This document shows, piece by piece, positions 28,347-37,206 of a stretch of DNA of 64,000 nucleotides (position 1 is its first letter; every line of letters starts with the position of its first letter). The position numbers were made by a program, and so were the translations under genes. Source of the stretch: Capillibacterium thermochitinicola (lineage in GTDB: Bacteria; Bacillota; UBA4882; UBA10575); assembly GCF_013664685.1 (NCBI RefSeq), contig NZ_JAAKDE010000008.1, forward strand, positions 1-64,000. Reading direction: 5' to 3'. The notes beneath the pieces were generated by a model. It saw only the letters and a program-made list of their open reading frames with translations, did not search any database and was not told the origin of the DNA.

Positions 28347-28985
28347 TTGTTTCTGCGGAGGTGGCGAAGGGTAATTGGTCTCTACATTGAAGAGCGGCTT
28401 TTTCTTTTTATCCTGGTTGGTTTGTTGTTTACCATGGGTATTGTCTTCGGGACCCTCTCCGCTCAAAATTTAGAGTACGGACAGAAGACCGAGTTGCTGC
28501 AGTATATCCAGTTTTTCTTCCAAGGAATGAAACAGGAGGCCGCGCCGGTCACCGACGCGGTTTTGGCGGGTAATGCCATCTTTAATCATTTAAAGACGGT
28601 TTTCTTCTTTATCCTGTTGGGGATCAGCGTCATCGGGGTTCCTCTGATCCTGTTCTTACTCTTTGCCAAAGGGTACATTCTTGGTTTCACCATTGGCTTT
28701 CTCCTTCAACAGCTGGCGGGTAAAGGTTTCCTCTTTACCGTCACTTCGGTCTTTCCCCATTATGTCCTTATTATCCCGGCTTTGATGCTGGCCGGGGTGG
28801 CCAATATTGATCTGGCCGGTGCTCTTCTGCGCAGCCGGTTTGGCCAGGTGAGCCGGCCAGTTTCCCTCGATTTACTTCAAGGGCTCGGGATTAGCGGTCT
28901 GGCCATGGTCATCCTAGCCGTTTCCGGCTTGATCGAGGGGTTTGTCTCCCCCATGTTCATTTATTGGGTGGCCAAACTGTTCTGA
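28347..28985 (+). CDS. spoIIM: Stage II sporulation protein M
   Basis: Polytopic membrane protein of the DMP (SpoIID-SpoIIM-SpoIIP) machine that drives engulfment. It localises the complex to the septum. The 212-residue product has about five membrane helices, with the first following RVIGLYIEERLFL, and a central GVPLILFLLFAKGYILGFTIG segment typical of the family. The TTG at 28347 fits AAGGAGG better than the in-frame GTG at 28338, which overlaps the site. Its presence is direct evidence of a sporulating lineage. Confidence 0.9.
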   Translation: MFLRRWRRVIGLYIEERLFLFILVGLLFTMGIVFGTLSAQNLEYGQKTELLQYIQFFFQGMKQEAAPVTDAVLAGNAIFNHLKTVFFFILLGISVIGVPLILFLLFAKGYILGFTIGFLLQQLAGKGFLFTVTSVFPHYVLIIPALMLAGVANIDLAGALLRSRFGQVSRPVSLDLLQGLGISGLAMVILAVSGLIEGFVSPMFIYWVAKLF

Positions 28986-29017
28986 TCCCTTCATGCTTTG
29001 GAAATCTTTCTCGTAAA

Positions 29018-29104
29018 ATGAAAAAAGGATTTTCAAAACGGGATGTCGAAAAATATTTGAAAGACTTTGAAAGACAAGGAAAGCGACGACAACGTTATGG
29101 GTAA
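29018..29104 (+). CDS. Possible 28-residue basic peptide between spoIIM and xerD
   Basis: ATG to TAA encodes a highly charged 28-residue peptide (KKGFSKRDVEKYLKDFERQ, then RRQRY). A ribosome site is weak or absent (GGAAATC at a distance). It sits between spoIIM and xerD, where other Bacillota have small genes, but no homologue is recognised. Confidence 0.3.
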   Translation: MKKGFSKRDVEKYLKDFERQGKRRQRYG

Positions 29105-29118
29105 GGGGTTGACCAAAT

Positions 29119-30006
29119 TTGCAGGATTACTTGGAAGCATTTAATAACTATATTGCGGTGGAACGAGGATTGGCTCCTAACACCCTGGAATCTTACGGGA
29201 GGGATTTGCGCCAATATCTTGATTATCTGAGCGAAAAAAAGGGTATTGCGCTAAAAGAAACCACCCAAGCAACGGTCGGCGGCTACTTGCTCTATTTACA
29301 AGCCAAGGGACGGGCTGCTTCAACCATCTCCCGTTCGCTGGCGGCGATCAAGGCTTTCTACCATTTTCTCGTCCGTGAGCAGATTATCCAGCGTGACCCA
29401 ACAATCAATCTGGATGCCCCGAAACAGGAAAAGAAATTACCGCGGGTGCTCTCGGTGGAAAAAGTGGTAGAACTCCTGGAGCAGCCGGACTTGAAAACCC
29501 CGGCTGGAATTCGCGACCGTTCGATGCTGGAAGTGCTATATGCGACCGGTTTACGGGTGACCGAATTGGTTTCGCTTAAAATTTCCGATGTTAACCTGGA
29601 AGAAGGTTACATCCGGTGTGTGGGGAAAGGATCGAAGGAGCGGATCGTGCCCCTAGGGACAGTGGCCGTCAAGTATCTCCGGTTTTACCTGGAGCACGCC
29701 CGTAAGTTTTTAGCCTCCGATCCGGCGGAAGACACTCTGTTTTTAAACCACCATGGGCATGGTTTGACCAGACAGGGCTTCTGGAAGATTATCAAAAAAT
29801 ATGCGGAGATGATCGGGGCGGAAGATTTGATTACTCCCCATACGCTCAGACACTCCTTTGCCACCCATCTATTGGAGAACGGTGCCGATCTACGGGCAGT
29901 CCAGGAAATGCTGGGCCATGCCGATATCTCAACAACCCAAATCTATACCCATCTGACGAAAAACAGATTAAAGAATGTTTACGAAAAAGCACATCCCCGT
30001 GCTTAG
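29119..30006 (+). CDS. xerD: Tyrosine recombinase XerD
   Basis: Site-specific recombinase that resolves chromosome dimers at dif with a XerC partner. At 295 residues it has the normal length. The N-terminal core-binding domain is followed by the catalytic domain, with Arg in ATGLRVTELVSL, the H-x-x-R box HTLRHSFATHL, the second His in LGHADISTTQIYTH, and the nucleophilic Tyr in that last segment. TTG at 29119 is the start, with AAGGGG upstream. Position after spoIIM supports XerD rather than a mobile integrase. Confidence 0.92.
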   Translation: MQDYLEAFNNYIAVERGLAPNTLESYGRDLRQYLDYLSEKKGIALKETTQATVGGYLLYLQAKGRAASTISRSLAAIKAFYHFLVREQIIQRDPTINLDAPKQEKKLPRVLSVEKVVELLEQPDLKTPAGIRDRSMLEVLYATGLRVTELVSLKISDVNLEEGYIRCVGKGSKERIVPLGTVAVKYLRFYLEHARKFLASDPAEDTLFLNHHGHGLTRQGFWKIIKKYAEMIGAEDLITPHTLRHSFATHLLENGADLRAVQEMLGHADISTTQIYTHLTKNRLKNVYEKAHPRA

Positions 30007-30033
30007 AACGGACCGACAAACGAAGTTATATGG

Positions 30034-30070
30034 AACACACGCTTTGTAAAAAGGGTGTGTTTCTTTTTAT
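30034..30070 (+). terminator. Terminator after xerD
   Basis: The stem AACACAC / GTGTGTT (30034-30061) with a 14-base loop is followed by TCTTTTTA. Confidence 0.75.
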
Positions 30071-30138
30071 GGGAGGAATTCCAAAGGAAACAACGAATCG
30101 GATTACGGTTAAACTGAAAGGGCAGAGGGGGGAGAACA

Positions 30139-30984
30139 GTGGAAATTCAGTGGTATCCGGGGCATATGGCCAAAGCCAAGCGTGAGCTTAAGGCGATTCT
30201 GCCGCTTTTGGATATTATCATAGAAGTGACGGATGCCCGGATTCCGAAAAGCAGCCGAAATCCGGATTTAATAAGTTTAACCAAGAATAAACCCCGTCTT
30301 TTACTGTTGAACAAGGTTGACCTGGCCGACCCCGTTGCGACCGACCAGTGGGTTAATTACTACCGGCTGTCCGGGGAGAGGGTCATCCCGTTTAATGCCC
30401 GGACCGGAGAGCAGCTTGCCGCTTTGGAAGACCTGATCAACCAGGTAGGACGGGAAACTTTGGCCCCGAAGCCCATCTGGCGGTTGGGGGTCGTTGGGGT
30501 ACCAAACTGTGGGAAGTCTTCTGTTTTAAACCGTTTAGCAGGACGAAGCGCCGCGCAGGTCGGGGAAAGGCCGGGCGTCACCAGGGGTCGGCAGTGGGTA
30601 AAAAGGGGAAAATGGGAGATCCTGGACACGCCGGGGATGTTATGGCCGAAGATTGGCGATGTGGAGACCGGTTTGAAGTTGGCGTGGGTTGGGACCATCA
30701 AGCCGGAGAACCTCGATCCGGAAGAGTTGGTCCTCAATTTGCTTGGCTGGCTACAAGAAAATTACCCGGTTGCCTTACAGAGTAATTATGGTCTCACGCC
30801 ACCGGAGGTGGCCGGAGAACCCTATTCTGTCCTGCAGGTGATTGGCAAACGCCGCGGTTGCCTCCGCCGCGGTGGTGAAGTCGACCTGCGACGGACGGCC
30901 GAATTAATCGGCTATGATTTTCGCCAGGGGAAACTGGGGGCCATTACCCTGGAAACAACTAGTGCTTCTCATGTTTTGCCGTGA
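30139..30984 (+). CDS. rbgA: Ribosome biogenesis GTPase RbgA (YlqF)
   Basis: Circularly permuted GTPase required for late assembly of the 50S subunit. The 281-residue protein shows the permuted motif order G4 (NKVDLAD) first, then G1 (GVPNCGKSSVLN), then G3 (DTPGM). The N-terminus (IQWYPGHMAKAKRE) is diagnostic for YlqF/RbgA. The start is GTG at 30139 with GGGGGGAG upstream. The 3' end overlaps the convergent flippase gene by 26 bases. Confidence 0.96.
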   Translation: MEIQWYPGHMAKAKRELKAILPLLDIIIEVTDARIPKSSRNPDLISLTKNKPRLLLLNKVDLADPVATDQWVNYYRLSGERVIPFNARTGEQLAALEDLINQVGRETLAPKPIWRLGVVGVPNCGKSSVLNRLAGRSAAQVGERPGVTRGRQWVKRGKWEILDTPGMLWPKIGDVETGLKLAWVGTIKPENLDPEELVLNLLGWLQENYPVALQSNYGLTPPEVAGEPYSVLQVIGKRRGCLRRGGEVDLRRTAELIGYDFRQGKLGAITLETTSASHVLP

Positions 30985-32011
30985 ACAGGCGGAGGAAACA
31001 GACCCCGCCAACCAGGGTATTAAGGTAATAACTCAAAAGCCGCCAGATAGTCACCGAGATGGCCTGCAGGTGTTTGGGAAGATAAATGGCAAAGAGGGAG
31101 AAGAAACCGATCTCGGCCACCCCGCTGCCGCCCGGAATGGGGACAAACGAGAGTAAGAAATAGATGACGTACTCCAGGAGCAGGATACGGAAGATCTTCC
31201 CGTGGATGTTGACGCCAAAGGCCATCATGACCACCGGTGCCATCAAAAGCGTGGACAACCAGGAACAGAGGGTCAAGAAGATCACGAACAAAAGCGGAAG
31301 GATCTTATCCTTTGCCAGCGTGCTTAAACTTGCCCGAAACTCTTCCCATTCGGTGAGGAGCTTTTGACAATAGGTTTCCGCGCTCGGACCGAGGATTTTT
31401 TGGACGGGTTTAAGCCGGAAAAACTTTTTGATCAGAAATGAGCCCTTGGTTGGCCGGAAGAGAAAGAAAAGGAGAACACCGGCGAAGATCAGGGCGCCGA
31501 TTATGATATAATTAAGGAATCCGGCCAGGCCGACAAGGCCAATCTCGTTTAACAGTTTTCCCCGGAACAGAAAAAGGAGGAAGGGACCGCCAATCGACAC
31601 CAGCAGGCTGGTGAAGGTGACGCGAATGGTGACAATGGCCGAGGCCTTGCCGATGGAAATGCCCTGCTGATGCAGGAGGTAAACCTGGGTTGGCACTGAA
31701 CCGGAATACAGCGGGGTGATATTACCCGAAAAGATGGTGGCCAGGTTGATGCGGAGGGTGTCCAGGAAGCTGATTTGTTCACCCAAAAGATAGGCGATGG
31801 TTTTTACGCGCCATCCTTCCACCAACCACGAAACGACAACGACCCCCACCATGAGACAGATGTTTTTCGGATGGATCATGCGGAGACTGCGCCAGGTGGC
31901 CGGGGTGGTAGACGAAAAAAGGAGGCCGACGATGGTGAACAAGCCGATGATAAACGTGATCGCTATTCCTTTTCGGATCAAGCCTGGCGTTAACCTTTTT
32001 TTCGTGGTCAA
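30959..32011 (-). CDS. Flippase-like (lysylphosphatidylglycerol synthase TM / UPF0104) membrane protein
   Basis: Polytopic inner-membrane protein of the AglD/MprF-N (flippase-like) family, about 350 residues with some eight membrane helices. The motif SVPTQVYLLHQQGIS and the C-terminal FVPIPGGSGVAEIGF segment are typical. Only the membrane domain is present, without an aminoacyltransferase domain, so lysyl-PG synthesis is not predicted. TTG at 32011 has GGGGGT on the minus strand and is preferred to the in-frame GTG at 32035. It converges on rbgA. Confidence 0.85.
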   Translation of the reverse strand: MTTKKRLTPGLIRKGIAITFIIGLFTIVGLLFSSTTPATWRSLRMIHPKNICLMVGVVVVSWLVEGWRVKTIAYLLGEQISFLDTLRINLATIFSGNITPLYSGSVPTQVYLLHQQGISIGKASAIVTIRVTFTSLLVSIGGPFLLFLFRGKLLNEIGLVGLAGFLNYIIIGALIFAGVLLFFLFRPTKGSFLIKKFFRLKPVQKILGPSAETYCQKLLTEWEEFRASLSTLAKDKILPLLFVIFLTLCSWLSTLLMAPVVMMAFGVNIHGKIFRILLLEYVIYFLLSFVPIPGGSGVAEIGFFSLFAIYLPKHLQAISVTIWRLLSYYLNTLVGGVCFLRLFTAKHEKH

Positions 32012-32267
32012 AATGGATAAACCCCCAATAAACACATGAACTTCTATATGTTTACGGTTATCCGCATGTTAGTGTGTCTCTTCCAAATTGAATTATATTG
32101 ATCTTTTCTTTTTGCCAACCCTTTTTTCCTGCTGGCAAAAGATATAAGCAATGGTGGGGAGTCCCGGAGTAATTTTTCTTTGGTGCAGGAAAATAGGACG
32201 TCAGGGCGAAAAAACATATGATAGGTAACTTTTCCCGTCAAGATTGACAATTGTGGAGGTATGGAAG

Positions 32268-32483
32268 TTGTGGACAGTGCTGTACGTGGCCCCGAACCAA
32301 ACGACGGCTTACCGGATTAAAGACTACATGGAAACCGAAGGGATCCTGGTTCGCCTCCGGCCGATTGGTTTACGTTCGGAAGGAAGTTATACCAACTACG
32401 AGATCCTGGTCACCGAAGCGGAGATTGAAGAAGCACAGGAAGTCTTGAACCAAGCTTTGCAAGTCCGTTTGTATTGTGAATAA
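32268..32483 (+). CDS. Small DUF2007-type putative signal-transducing protein
   Basis: The 71-residue protein has a beta-alpha-beta fold pattern (WTVLYVAPNQTTAYRIKDYMETEGI, read in pieces VLYVAPN, AYRIKDYMETEGI, YEILVTEAEIEEA) seen in the DUF2007/GlnB-like small proteins. TTG at 32268 follows GGAGG with 8-base spacing; an earlier TTG at 32244 is weaker. It precedes accD in many clostridia, but a link to fatty-acid synthesis is unproven. Confidence 0.65.
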   Translation: MWTVLYVAPNQTTAYRIKDYMETEGILVRLRPIGLRSEGSYTNYEILVTEAEIEEAQEVLNQALQVRLYCE

Positions 32484-32587
32484 GAGAGAAGTGATGGGGA
32501 ATAAACAATAACTTGAAAGAGTTAAACTATACGGAAATGATCTTTCGTCCGTTGATTGAGCCTGAGGAAGAAGGAGGCGATAACTGG

Positions 32588-33487
32588 GTGTTTAAAGATC
32601 TCTTTCGTTCTAAACAAAAGTATGTAACGATCAGACAACGGGAGGTTCCGGATCACGCGCTCCCCTCGACCGATTCCGTAAAGAAAGAGCTTCCCGATGG
32701 TTTATGGGTAAAATGTGAGAAATGTAACCAAATGATTTATCATAAAGATCTTGTGAAAAACCTCAAGGTCTGCCCCAAATGCCAATACCACTTCCGCATC
32801 GGCGCCTGGGAAAGAATCAATTACCTGCTCGATCCGGGCAGTTTTCAGGAATTATTTGCTAATATTACTTCTTGTGATCCGATTAATTTCCCCGGCTATC
32901 AAGAAAAGCTGGAGAAGGTGCGGAAGGCGACGGATTTGTCGGAAGGGGTCGTCACCGGGGTGGGGAACATTGGGGGCGTTCCCCTGGCTTTGGGCGTTAT
33001 GGATTTCAGTTTTATCGGCGGCTCGATGGGGTCGGCCGTCGGTGAGAAGCTGGTCCGGATCTTTGAGTATGCGGCCGAGCATGGTCTCCCTGTGGTGACT
33101 TTTGCCGTTTCTGGTGGGGCCCGGATGCATGAGGGGATCCTGTCTTTAATGCAGATGGCCGCGACCTGTCAGGCCTTAAACCGTGTGGCCGAGAAGGGTT
33201 TGCTTTACATCTCGGTTTTGACCGACCCGACGACCGGCGGTGTCTTTGCCAGCTTTGCCTCGCAGGGTGATATTATCATCGCCGAACCGGGGGCGTTAAT
33301 TGGTTTTGCCGGTGCCCGCGTCATCCAACAGACAACGCGCGAAACCCTTCCGCCCGGTTTTCAAAGGGCCGAATTTCTCTTGGAGCACGGGATGATTGAT
33401 ATGATCGTCAACCGTAAGGAACTCAGAAATACTCTTGCCCGGCTGTTGCGCTACCACCAGAGACGGAAAAGGGTGATCAACCAATGA
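32588..33487 (+). CDS. accD: Acetyl-CoA carboxylase carboxyltransferase subunit beta
   Basis: The beta half of the carboxyltransferase that makes malonyl-CoA for fatty-acid synthesis. The N-terminal zinc ribbon (CEKC and CPKC) and the carboxyltransferase core (GVMDFSFIGGSMGSAVGEK, SGGARMHEG, PTTGGVFASFA) are intact. GTG at 32588 is preferred because AGGAGG precedes it and the product then begins MFKDLFRSKQKYVT, the family's usual N-terminus; a TTG at 32513 would add 25 residues without a good ribosome site. It overlaps accA by 4 bases (ATGA). Confidence 0.95.
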   Translation: MFKDLFRSKQKYVTIRQREVPDHALPSTDSVKKELPDGLWVKCEKCNQMIYHKDLVKNLKVCPKCQYHFRIGAWERINYLLDPGSFQELFANITSCDPINFPGYQEKLEKVRKATDLSEGVVTGVGNIGGVPLALGVMDFSFIGGSMGSAVGEKLVRIFEYAAEHGLPVVTFAVSGGARMHEGILSLMQMAATCQALNRVAEKGLLYISVLTDPTTGGVFASFASQGDIIIAEPGALIGFAGARVIQQTTRETLPPGFQRAEFLLEHGMIDMIVNRKELRNTLARLLRYHQRRKRVINQ

Positions 33488-34452
33488 AAAACGGGAGCAA
33501 GTATAGTTTGGAATTTGAACGGCCGTTGAAGGAACTGGAAAGAAGGATCGAAGAAATTCGCCTTTTTGCCGAAGAAAAGCAGATTGACATGTCGGAAGAG
33601 ATTGCGCGGATCGAAGAGAAAGCCCGCAGTTTAAAAGCGGAGATTTACAAGAATTTGACCCCCTGGCAAAAAGTACAGATTGCCCGGCATCCCAAACGGC
33701 CTACTTTTTTAGAATATATTGATCATATTTTTCATGGCTTTATTGAATTGCATGGTGACCGGTTGTACCGTGATGATCCGGCCTTAGTCGGTGGTCTCGC
33801 CTATTTGGAAGACATCCCCGTCACGATTTTGGGGCACCAGAAAGGCCGCGATACAAAGGAGAATATCTACCGTAATTTTGGGATGCCCCATCCCGAGGGC
33901 TACCGGAAGGCGATCCGCCTGATGAAACAGGCGGAAAAGTTCGGACGGCCGATCATTACCTTTGTTGACGTGGCAGGCGCGTATCCCGGTAAAGAAGCGG
34001 AGGAAAGAGGGCAGGGCGAGGCAGTGGCCAAGGCCATTAAGGAAATGACGGGATTGAAGGTGCCGATTGTTGTCGTCATCACCGGCGAGGGTGGAAGCGG
34101 TGGGGCGCTGGCGATCGGGGTGGGCGACCGGATCTTGATGTTGGAGAATGCCTATTACTCCGTGATCTCACCGGAAGGTTGCGCCTCCATTCTTTGGAAA
34201 GACGCGTCAAGAGCGGCGGAAGCAGCGGAAGTTTTACGGATCACGGCCAATGATCTCCTGGCGGTCAACGTGATTGATGAGATTATCCCTGAACCCTTGG
34301 GCGGCGCCCATACGGCGCCGGAGGAAATGGCGAAAACAATGAAAGAGCGGATCCTGGAAAATCTGAACGCAATTATTGATATGGATCCCGACGAGTTGGT
34401 AACCAAACGTTATCAAAAATTCCGGCGGCTTGGTCGTTATCTTGAAGAATAA
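33484..34452 (+). CDS. accA: Acetyl-CoA carboxylase carboxyltransferase subunit alpha
   Basis: Partner of AccD. The 322-residue protein has an N-terminal helical region (LEFERPLKELERRIEEI), TFLEYIDHIFHGFIELHGDRL, GHQKGRDTKENIYRNFGM, and the GEGGSGGALAIGVGD oxyanion-type loop. Translation is likely coupled to accD through the ATGA overlap. No biotin carboxylase or carrier genes (accC, accB) are in the window. Confidence 0.97.
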   Translation: MKNGSKYSLEFERPLKELERRIEEIRLFAEEKQIDMSEEIARIEEKARSLKAEIYKNLTPWQKVQIARHPKRPTFLEYIDHIFHGFIELHGDRLYRDDPALVGGLAYLEDIPVTILGHQKGRDTKENIYRNFGMPHPEGYRKAIRLMKQAEKFGRPIITFVDVAGAYPGKEAEERGQGEAVAKAIKEMTGLKVPIVVVITGEGGSGGALAIGVGDRILMLENAYYSVISPEGCASILWKDASRAAEAAEVLRITANDLLAVNVIDEIIPEPLGGAHTAPEEMAKTMKERILENLNAIIDMDPDELVTKRYQKFRRLGRYLEE

Positions 34453-34488
34453 GGGATTATTCTGCAGTTATACAGGAGGTATATAAAC

Positions 34489-35488
34489 ATGAAAAGAATA
34501 GCGATTATCACCAGCGGCGGCGATGCTCCCGGGATGAACGCGGCGATCCGGGCGGCGACCTTAACTGCGATCAAAGCCGGATGTGAGGTTTTTGGGGTCA
34601 TCAGGGGTTTTCAGGGGCTAATCACGGGTGAGATCATCCAACTGACGTCGATGGGGGTCTCGGATATTCTTCACCGGGGGGGGAACCATTTTGCACTCCG
34701 CCCGGTCGCAGGAGTTCAGGACAGAGGAGGGGCGGGAAAAGGCCGCCAAACAACTCCACGACCTTGGCATCGACGGTATTGTCGTGATTGGTGGGGATGG
34801 CTCCTTCCGGGGGGCGCGGGAGCTGTCCAAGTTGGGTTTCACCACCGTGGGGATCCCGGGGACGATCGATAATGATATTGAGTGTACCGACCTTTCCGTC
34901 GGTTTCGATACGGCCTTGAATACGGTGCTGGATGCGATCAATAAAATCCGCGATACGGCCCTGTCCCATGACCGGGTCTATGTCGTGGAGGTGATGGGCA
35001 AGAACTCCGGATTTATTGCGCTTTATGCCGGGTTGGCGGGAGGCGCCGATGCGGTTCTGGTTCCGGAGATCCAACCGGACCTGGATCAAGTGGTCAATCT
35101 GATCCAAAAGGTGAATACCGTTGGCCGACGCCATAGTATCGTGTTGGTAGCGGAAGGGGTGTTTGGCCAGCCGTTGACCGGTATTTCCATCTACGACAGC
35201 GCCGCCTTTAAGGTGGCCAATTATATCAACCTGAAAGTCAAAAAGGATATCCGCGTTACGATTTTGGGCCATATTCAAAGGGGCGGTTCGCCGTCGGCGC
35301 TTGACCGTACTTTGGGGACGCAGTTTGGCGCCAAAGCCGTTGAACTGCTCTTGGCCGGGGAAAAGGATATGATGGTTGGTTGGGTCGACCACAAGCTTAA
35401 GGTATCGCCGATGGAGGAAGCGATTGCCCGCAAAAAACAGATTGACCCCAAATTATACCAATTAATCGAAGTCTTAGCTACAACCTGA
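34489..35488 (+). CDS. pfkA: ATP-dependent 6-phosphofructokinase, frame interrupted at a G8 tract
   Basis: Phosphorylates fructose 6-phosphate in glycolysis. The ATG is preceded by AGGAGG. The N-terminus (TSGGDAPGMNAAIRA) and the following segment up to DILHRGG are in one frame. Eight G bases (34676-34683) shift the frame so that it stops at 34872. With seven, HRGGTILHSARSQEF reads on to GGDGSFRGA (the Gly of GGDG marks the ATP-using type), PGTIDNDIECTD, and a normal C-terminus, giving a 332-residue enzyme. Both halves are strongly conserved, so the gene is probably functional in the organism and the extra G is an error or a slippage site. accDA lies directly upstream. Confidence 0.9.
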
Positions 35489-35515
35489 CTCCCAAAAACA
35501 AGGCCTTGGGGACGC

Positions 35516-35544
35516 TTGACGTGTCGCTATAAAAGCTTTATAAT
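35516..35544 (+). promoter_or_regulatory. Sigma-A promoter of metK
   Basis: TTGACG and TATAAT are separated by exactly 17 bases; the riboswitch begins about 20 bases downstream. Confidence 0.85.
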
Positions 35545-35565
35545 CTAAATTAAAATTAATAAACT

Positions 35566-35667
35566 ACTCATCAAGAGCGGTGGAGGGAAGGGGCCCGATG
35601 AAACCCGGCAACCTTGGAACAGGATTCCAAACGGTGCTAATTCCCTCCAGTTTCTGGAAGATGAGTA
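35566..35667 (+). promoter_or_regulatory. SAM-I (S-box) riboswitch
   Basis: The S-box signature is clear: P1 strands ACTCATC and GATGAGT, the AAGAGCGGTGGAGGGA segment, GGCCCGATGAAACCCGGCAACC, and the GGTGCTAATTCC segment. It lies between the metK promoter and a terminator. Binding of SAM should stabilise the aptamer and allow termination, lowering metK transcription. Confidence 0.95.
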
Positions 35668-35672
35668 TCCTC

Positions 35673-35699
35673 AACCCTTCCTGAACGAAGGGTTTTTTG
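35673..35699 (+). terminator. Riboswitch-controlled terminator before metK
   Basis: The stem AACCCTTC / GAAGGGTT with a 6-base loop is followed by six T bases, immediately after the aptamer. This is the expression platform of the S-box leader. Confidence 0.9.
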
Positions 35700-35722
35700 T
35701 TGACTTAAAGGAGGTTGGAAAT

Positions 35723-36907
35723 TTGGAACGTCGTCTGTTTACGTCGGAATCGGTGACCGAAGGTCATCCGGACAAAATTTGCGACCAGATCTCCGATGCC
35801 ATTCTCGATGCTATTCTGGCGGAGGACCAGGAAGCCCGTGTCGCTTGCGAAACGGCGGTAACGACCGGCTTGATCATAATCATGGGCGAAATCACCACCA
35901 AATGCTATGTGGAGATCCCGAAGATCGCCCGGCAAGTGGTGAAAGAGATTGGGTACACCAGGGCAAAATATGGCTTCGATGGGGATACTTGTGCGGTTTT
36001 GACCGCCATTGACGAACAGTCACCCGATATTGCGCTTGGTGTCAACCAAGCTTTAGAGGTGAAAACCGGCTCGAAGGACGAGGAGAGCACCATCGGTGCC
36101 GGGGACCAGGGGATGGTCTTTGGCTACGCCACCGATGAAACTCTCGAGTTTATGCCGATGCCGATTGCTTTGGCCCACCGCCTGGCGCGGCGGCTCGCTT
36201 ATGTCCGGAAAAATAAGATTCTGCCCATGCTCCGTCCGGACGGGAAGACCCAGGTGACGGTGGAGTACGAAGGAGACCGCCCTGTCCGGATTGAAACCAT
36301 TGTCGTCTCCGCCCAACACAACCCAAATCTGGAGCGGAGCGCCCTGGAAGAAGGGATCCGTGAGGAAGTGATTAAAGCAGTCATTCCTGCGGAGTACCTG
36401 GATGAGAGGACCAAATATTATATCAATCCCACCGGCCGTTTTGTGGTGGGCGGTCCCCAAGGGGATACCGGGTTAACCGGCCGCAAGATTATTGTGGATA
36501 CATACGGTGGAATGGCCCGTCATGGTGGGGGGGCCTTCTCGGGGAAGGACCCGACGAAAGTGGACCGTTCGGGTGCTTATGCCGCCCGTTACGTGGCCAA
36601 AAATATTGTCGCGGCCGGGCTGGCCCGGAAATGCGAAATCCAGATTGCTTATGCGATCGGGGTGGCGAAACCCGTCTCGATCACCATTGATACTTTCGGA
36701 ACCGGTCTTTTGCCTTCGGGTGAACTGGAAGCGCTGGTCCAGGAGGTATTTGATCTGCGTCCGGCGGCGATCATTAAAAACCTGGACCTGCGGCGGCCGA
36801 TCTACCGCCAGGTGGCCAGTTATGGGCATTTTGGCCGGACCGACCTGGATCTGCCGTGGGAACGCCTGGACAAAGTTGAGGTTTTAAAGAAAAAGGCCGG
36901 TTGTTAA
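35723..36907 (+). CDS. metK: S-adenosylmethionine synthetase
   Basis: Makes SAM from methionine and ATP. The 394-residue protein shows the N-terminal [20 protein letters not shown] (His and Lys of the active site), [13 protein letters not shown], and [22 protein letters not shown] at 35723 is the start, with AAAGGAGG upstream. A G7 run inside the GGGAFSGKD segment (36527-36533) is in frame. Control by the SAM-I riboswitch is feedback by its own product. Confidence 0.97.
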   Translation: MERRLFTSESVTEGHPDKICDQISDAILDAILAEDQEARVACETAVTTGLIIIMGEITTKCYVEIPKIARQVVKEIGYTRAKYGFDGDTCAVLTAIDEQSPDIALGVNQALEVKTGSKDEESTIGAGDQGMVFGYATDETLEFMPMPIALAHRLARRLAYVRKNKILPMLRPDGKTQVTVEYEGDRPVRIETIVVSAQHNPNLERSALEEGIREEVIKAVIPAEYLDERTKYYINPTGRFVVGGPQGDTGLTGRKIIVDTYGGMARHGGGAFSGKDPTKVDRSGAYAARYVAKNIVAAGLARKCEIQIAYAIGVAKPVSITIDTFGTGLLPSGELEALVQEVFDLRPAAIIKNLDLRRPIYRQVASYGHFGRTDLDLPWERLDKVEVLKKKAGC

Positions 36908-36935
36908 GACGGTAAGAACGGGCGAAGAGGGATTA

Positions 36936-36964
36936 TTGCGGAAAACCCAAGCCTGTGTTATAAT
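36936..36964 (+). promoter_or_regulatory. Sigma-A promoter of rpmE
   Basis: TTGCGG and TATAAT are separated by 17 bases and end 35 bases before the rpmE start. Confidence 0.75.
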
Positions 36965-36999
36965 GACATAGTCAAAATTCAATAAGAAGGTGAACCCTG

Positions 37000-37206
37000 A
37001 TGAAGAAAAATATTCATCCGCAGTATGGTAAAGCAATCGTGACCTGTGCCTGTGGCGAAACCTTTGAGACGGGGTCAACCAAAAAAGAGATCCGGGTTGA
37101 GATCTGTTCAAAATGCCACCCCTTGTTTACGGGGAAACAGAAGATTATTGACACTGGTGGCCAGGTCGAAAAATTCCAGAAAAGAATGGAGAAAGCCGGA
37201 AAGTAA
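37000..37206 (+). CDS. rpmE: 50S ribosomal protein L31, zinc-containing form
   Basis: Ribosomal protein L31 of 68 residues. The C-x-C and C-x-x-C cysteines (CAC and CSKC) are present, so this is the zinc-binding RpmE rather than the cysteine-free YtjA/RpmE2 paralogue. [20 protein letters not shown] is the usual C-terminal signature. AGAAGGTG precedes the ATG. Confidence 0.96.
   Translation: MKKNIHPQYGKAIVTCACGETFETGSTKKEIRVEICSKCHPLFTGKQKIIDTGGQVEKFQKRMEKAGK

Noticed and set aside
29119-30006. A phage or integrative-element integrase
   Set aside because: Length, motif set and position after spoIIM fit the housekeeping XerD, and no attachment repeats or phage genes were seen.
34634-35392. 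A 252-codon minus-strand open frame
   Set aside because: It lies antisense to pfkA and follows from that gene's codon pattern; no start signal was found.
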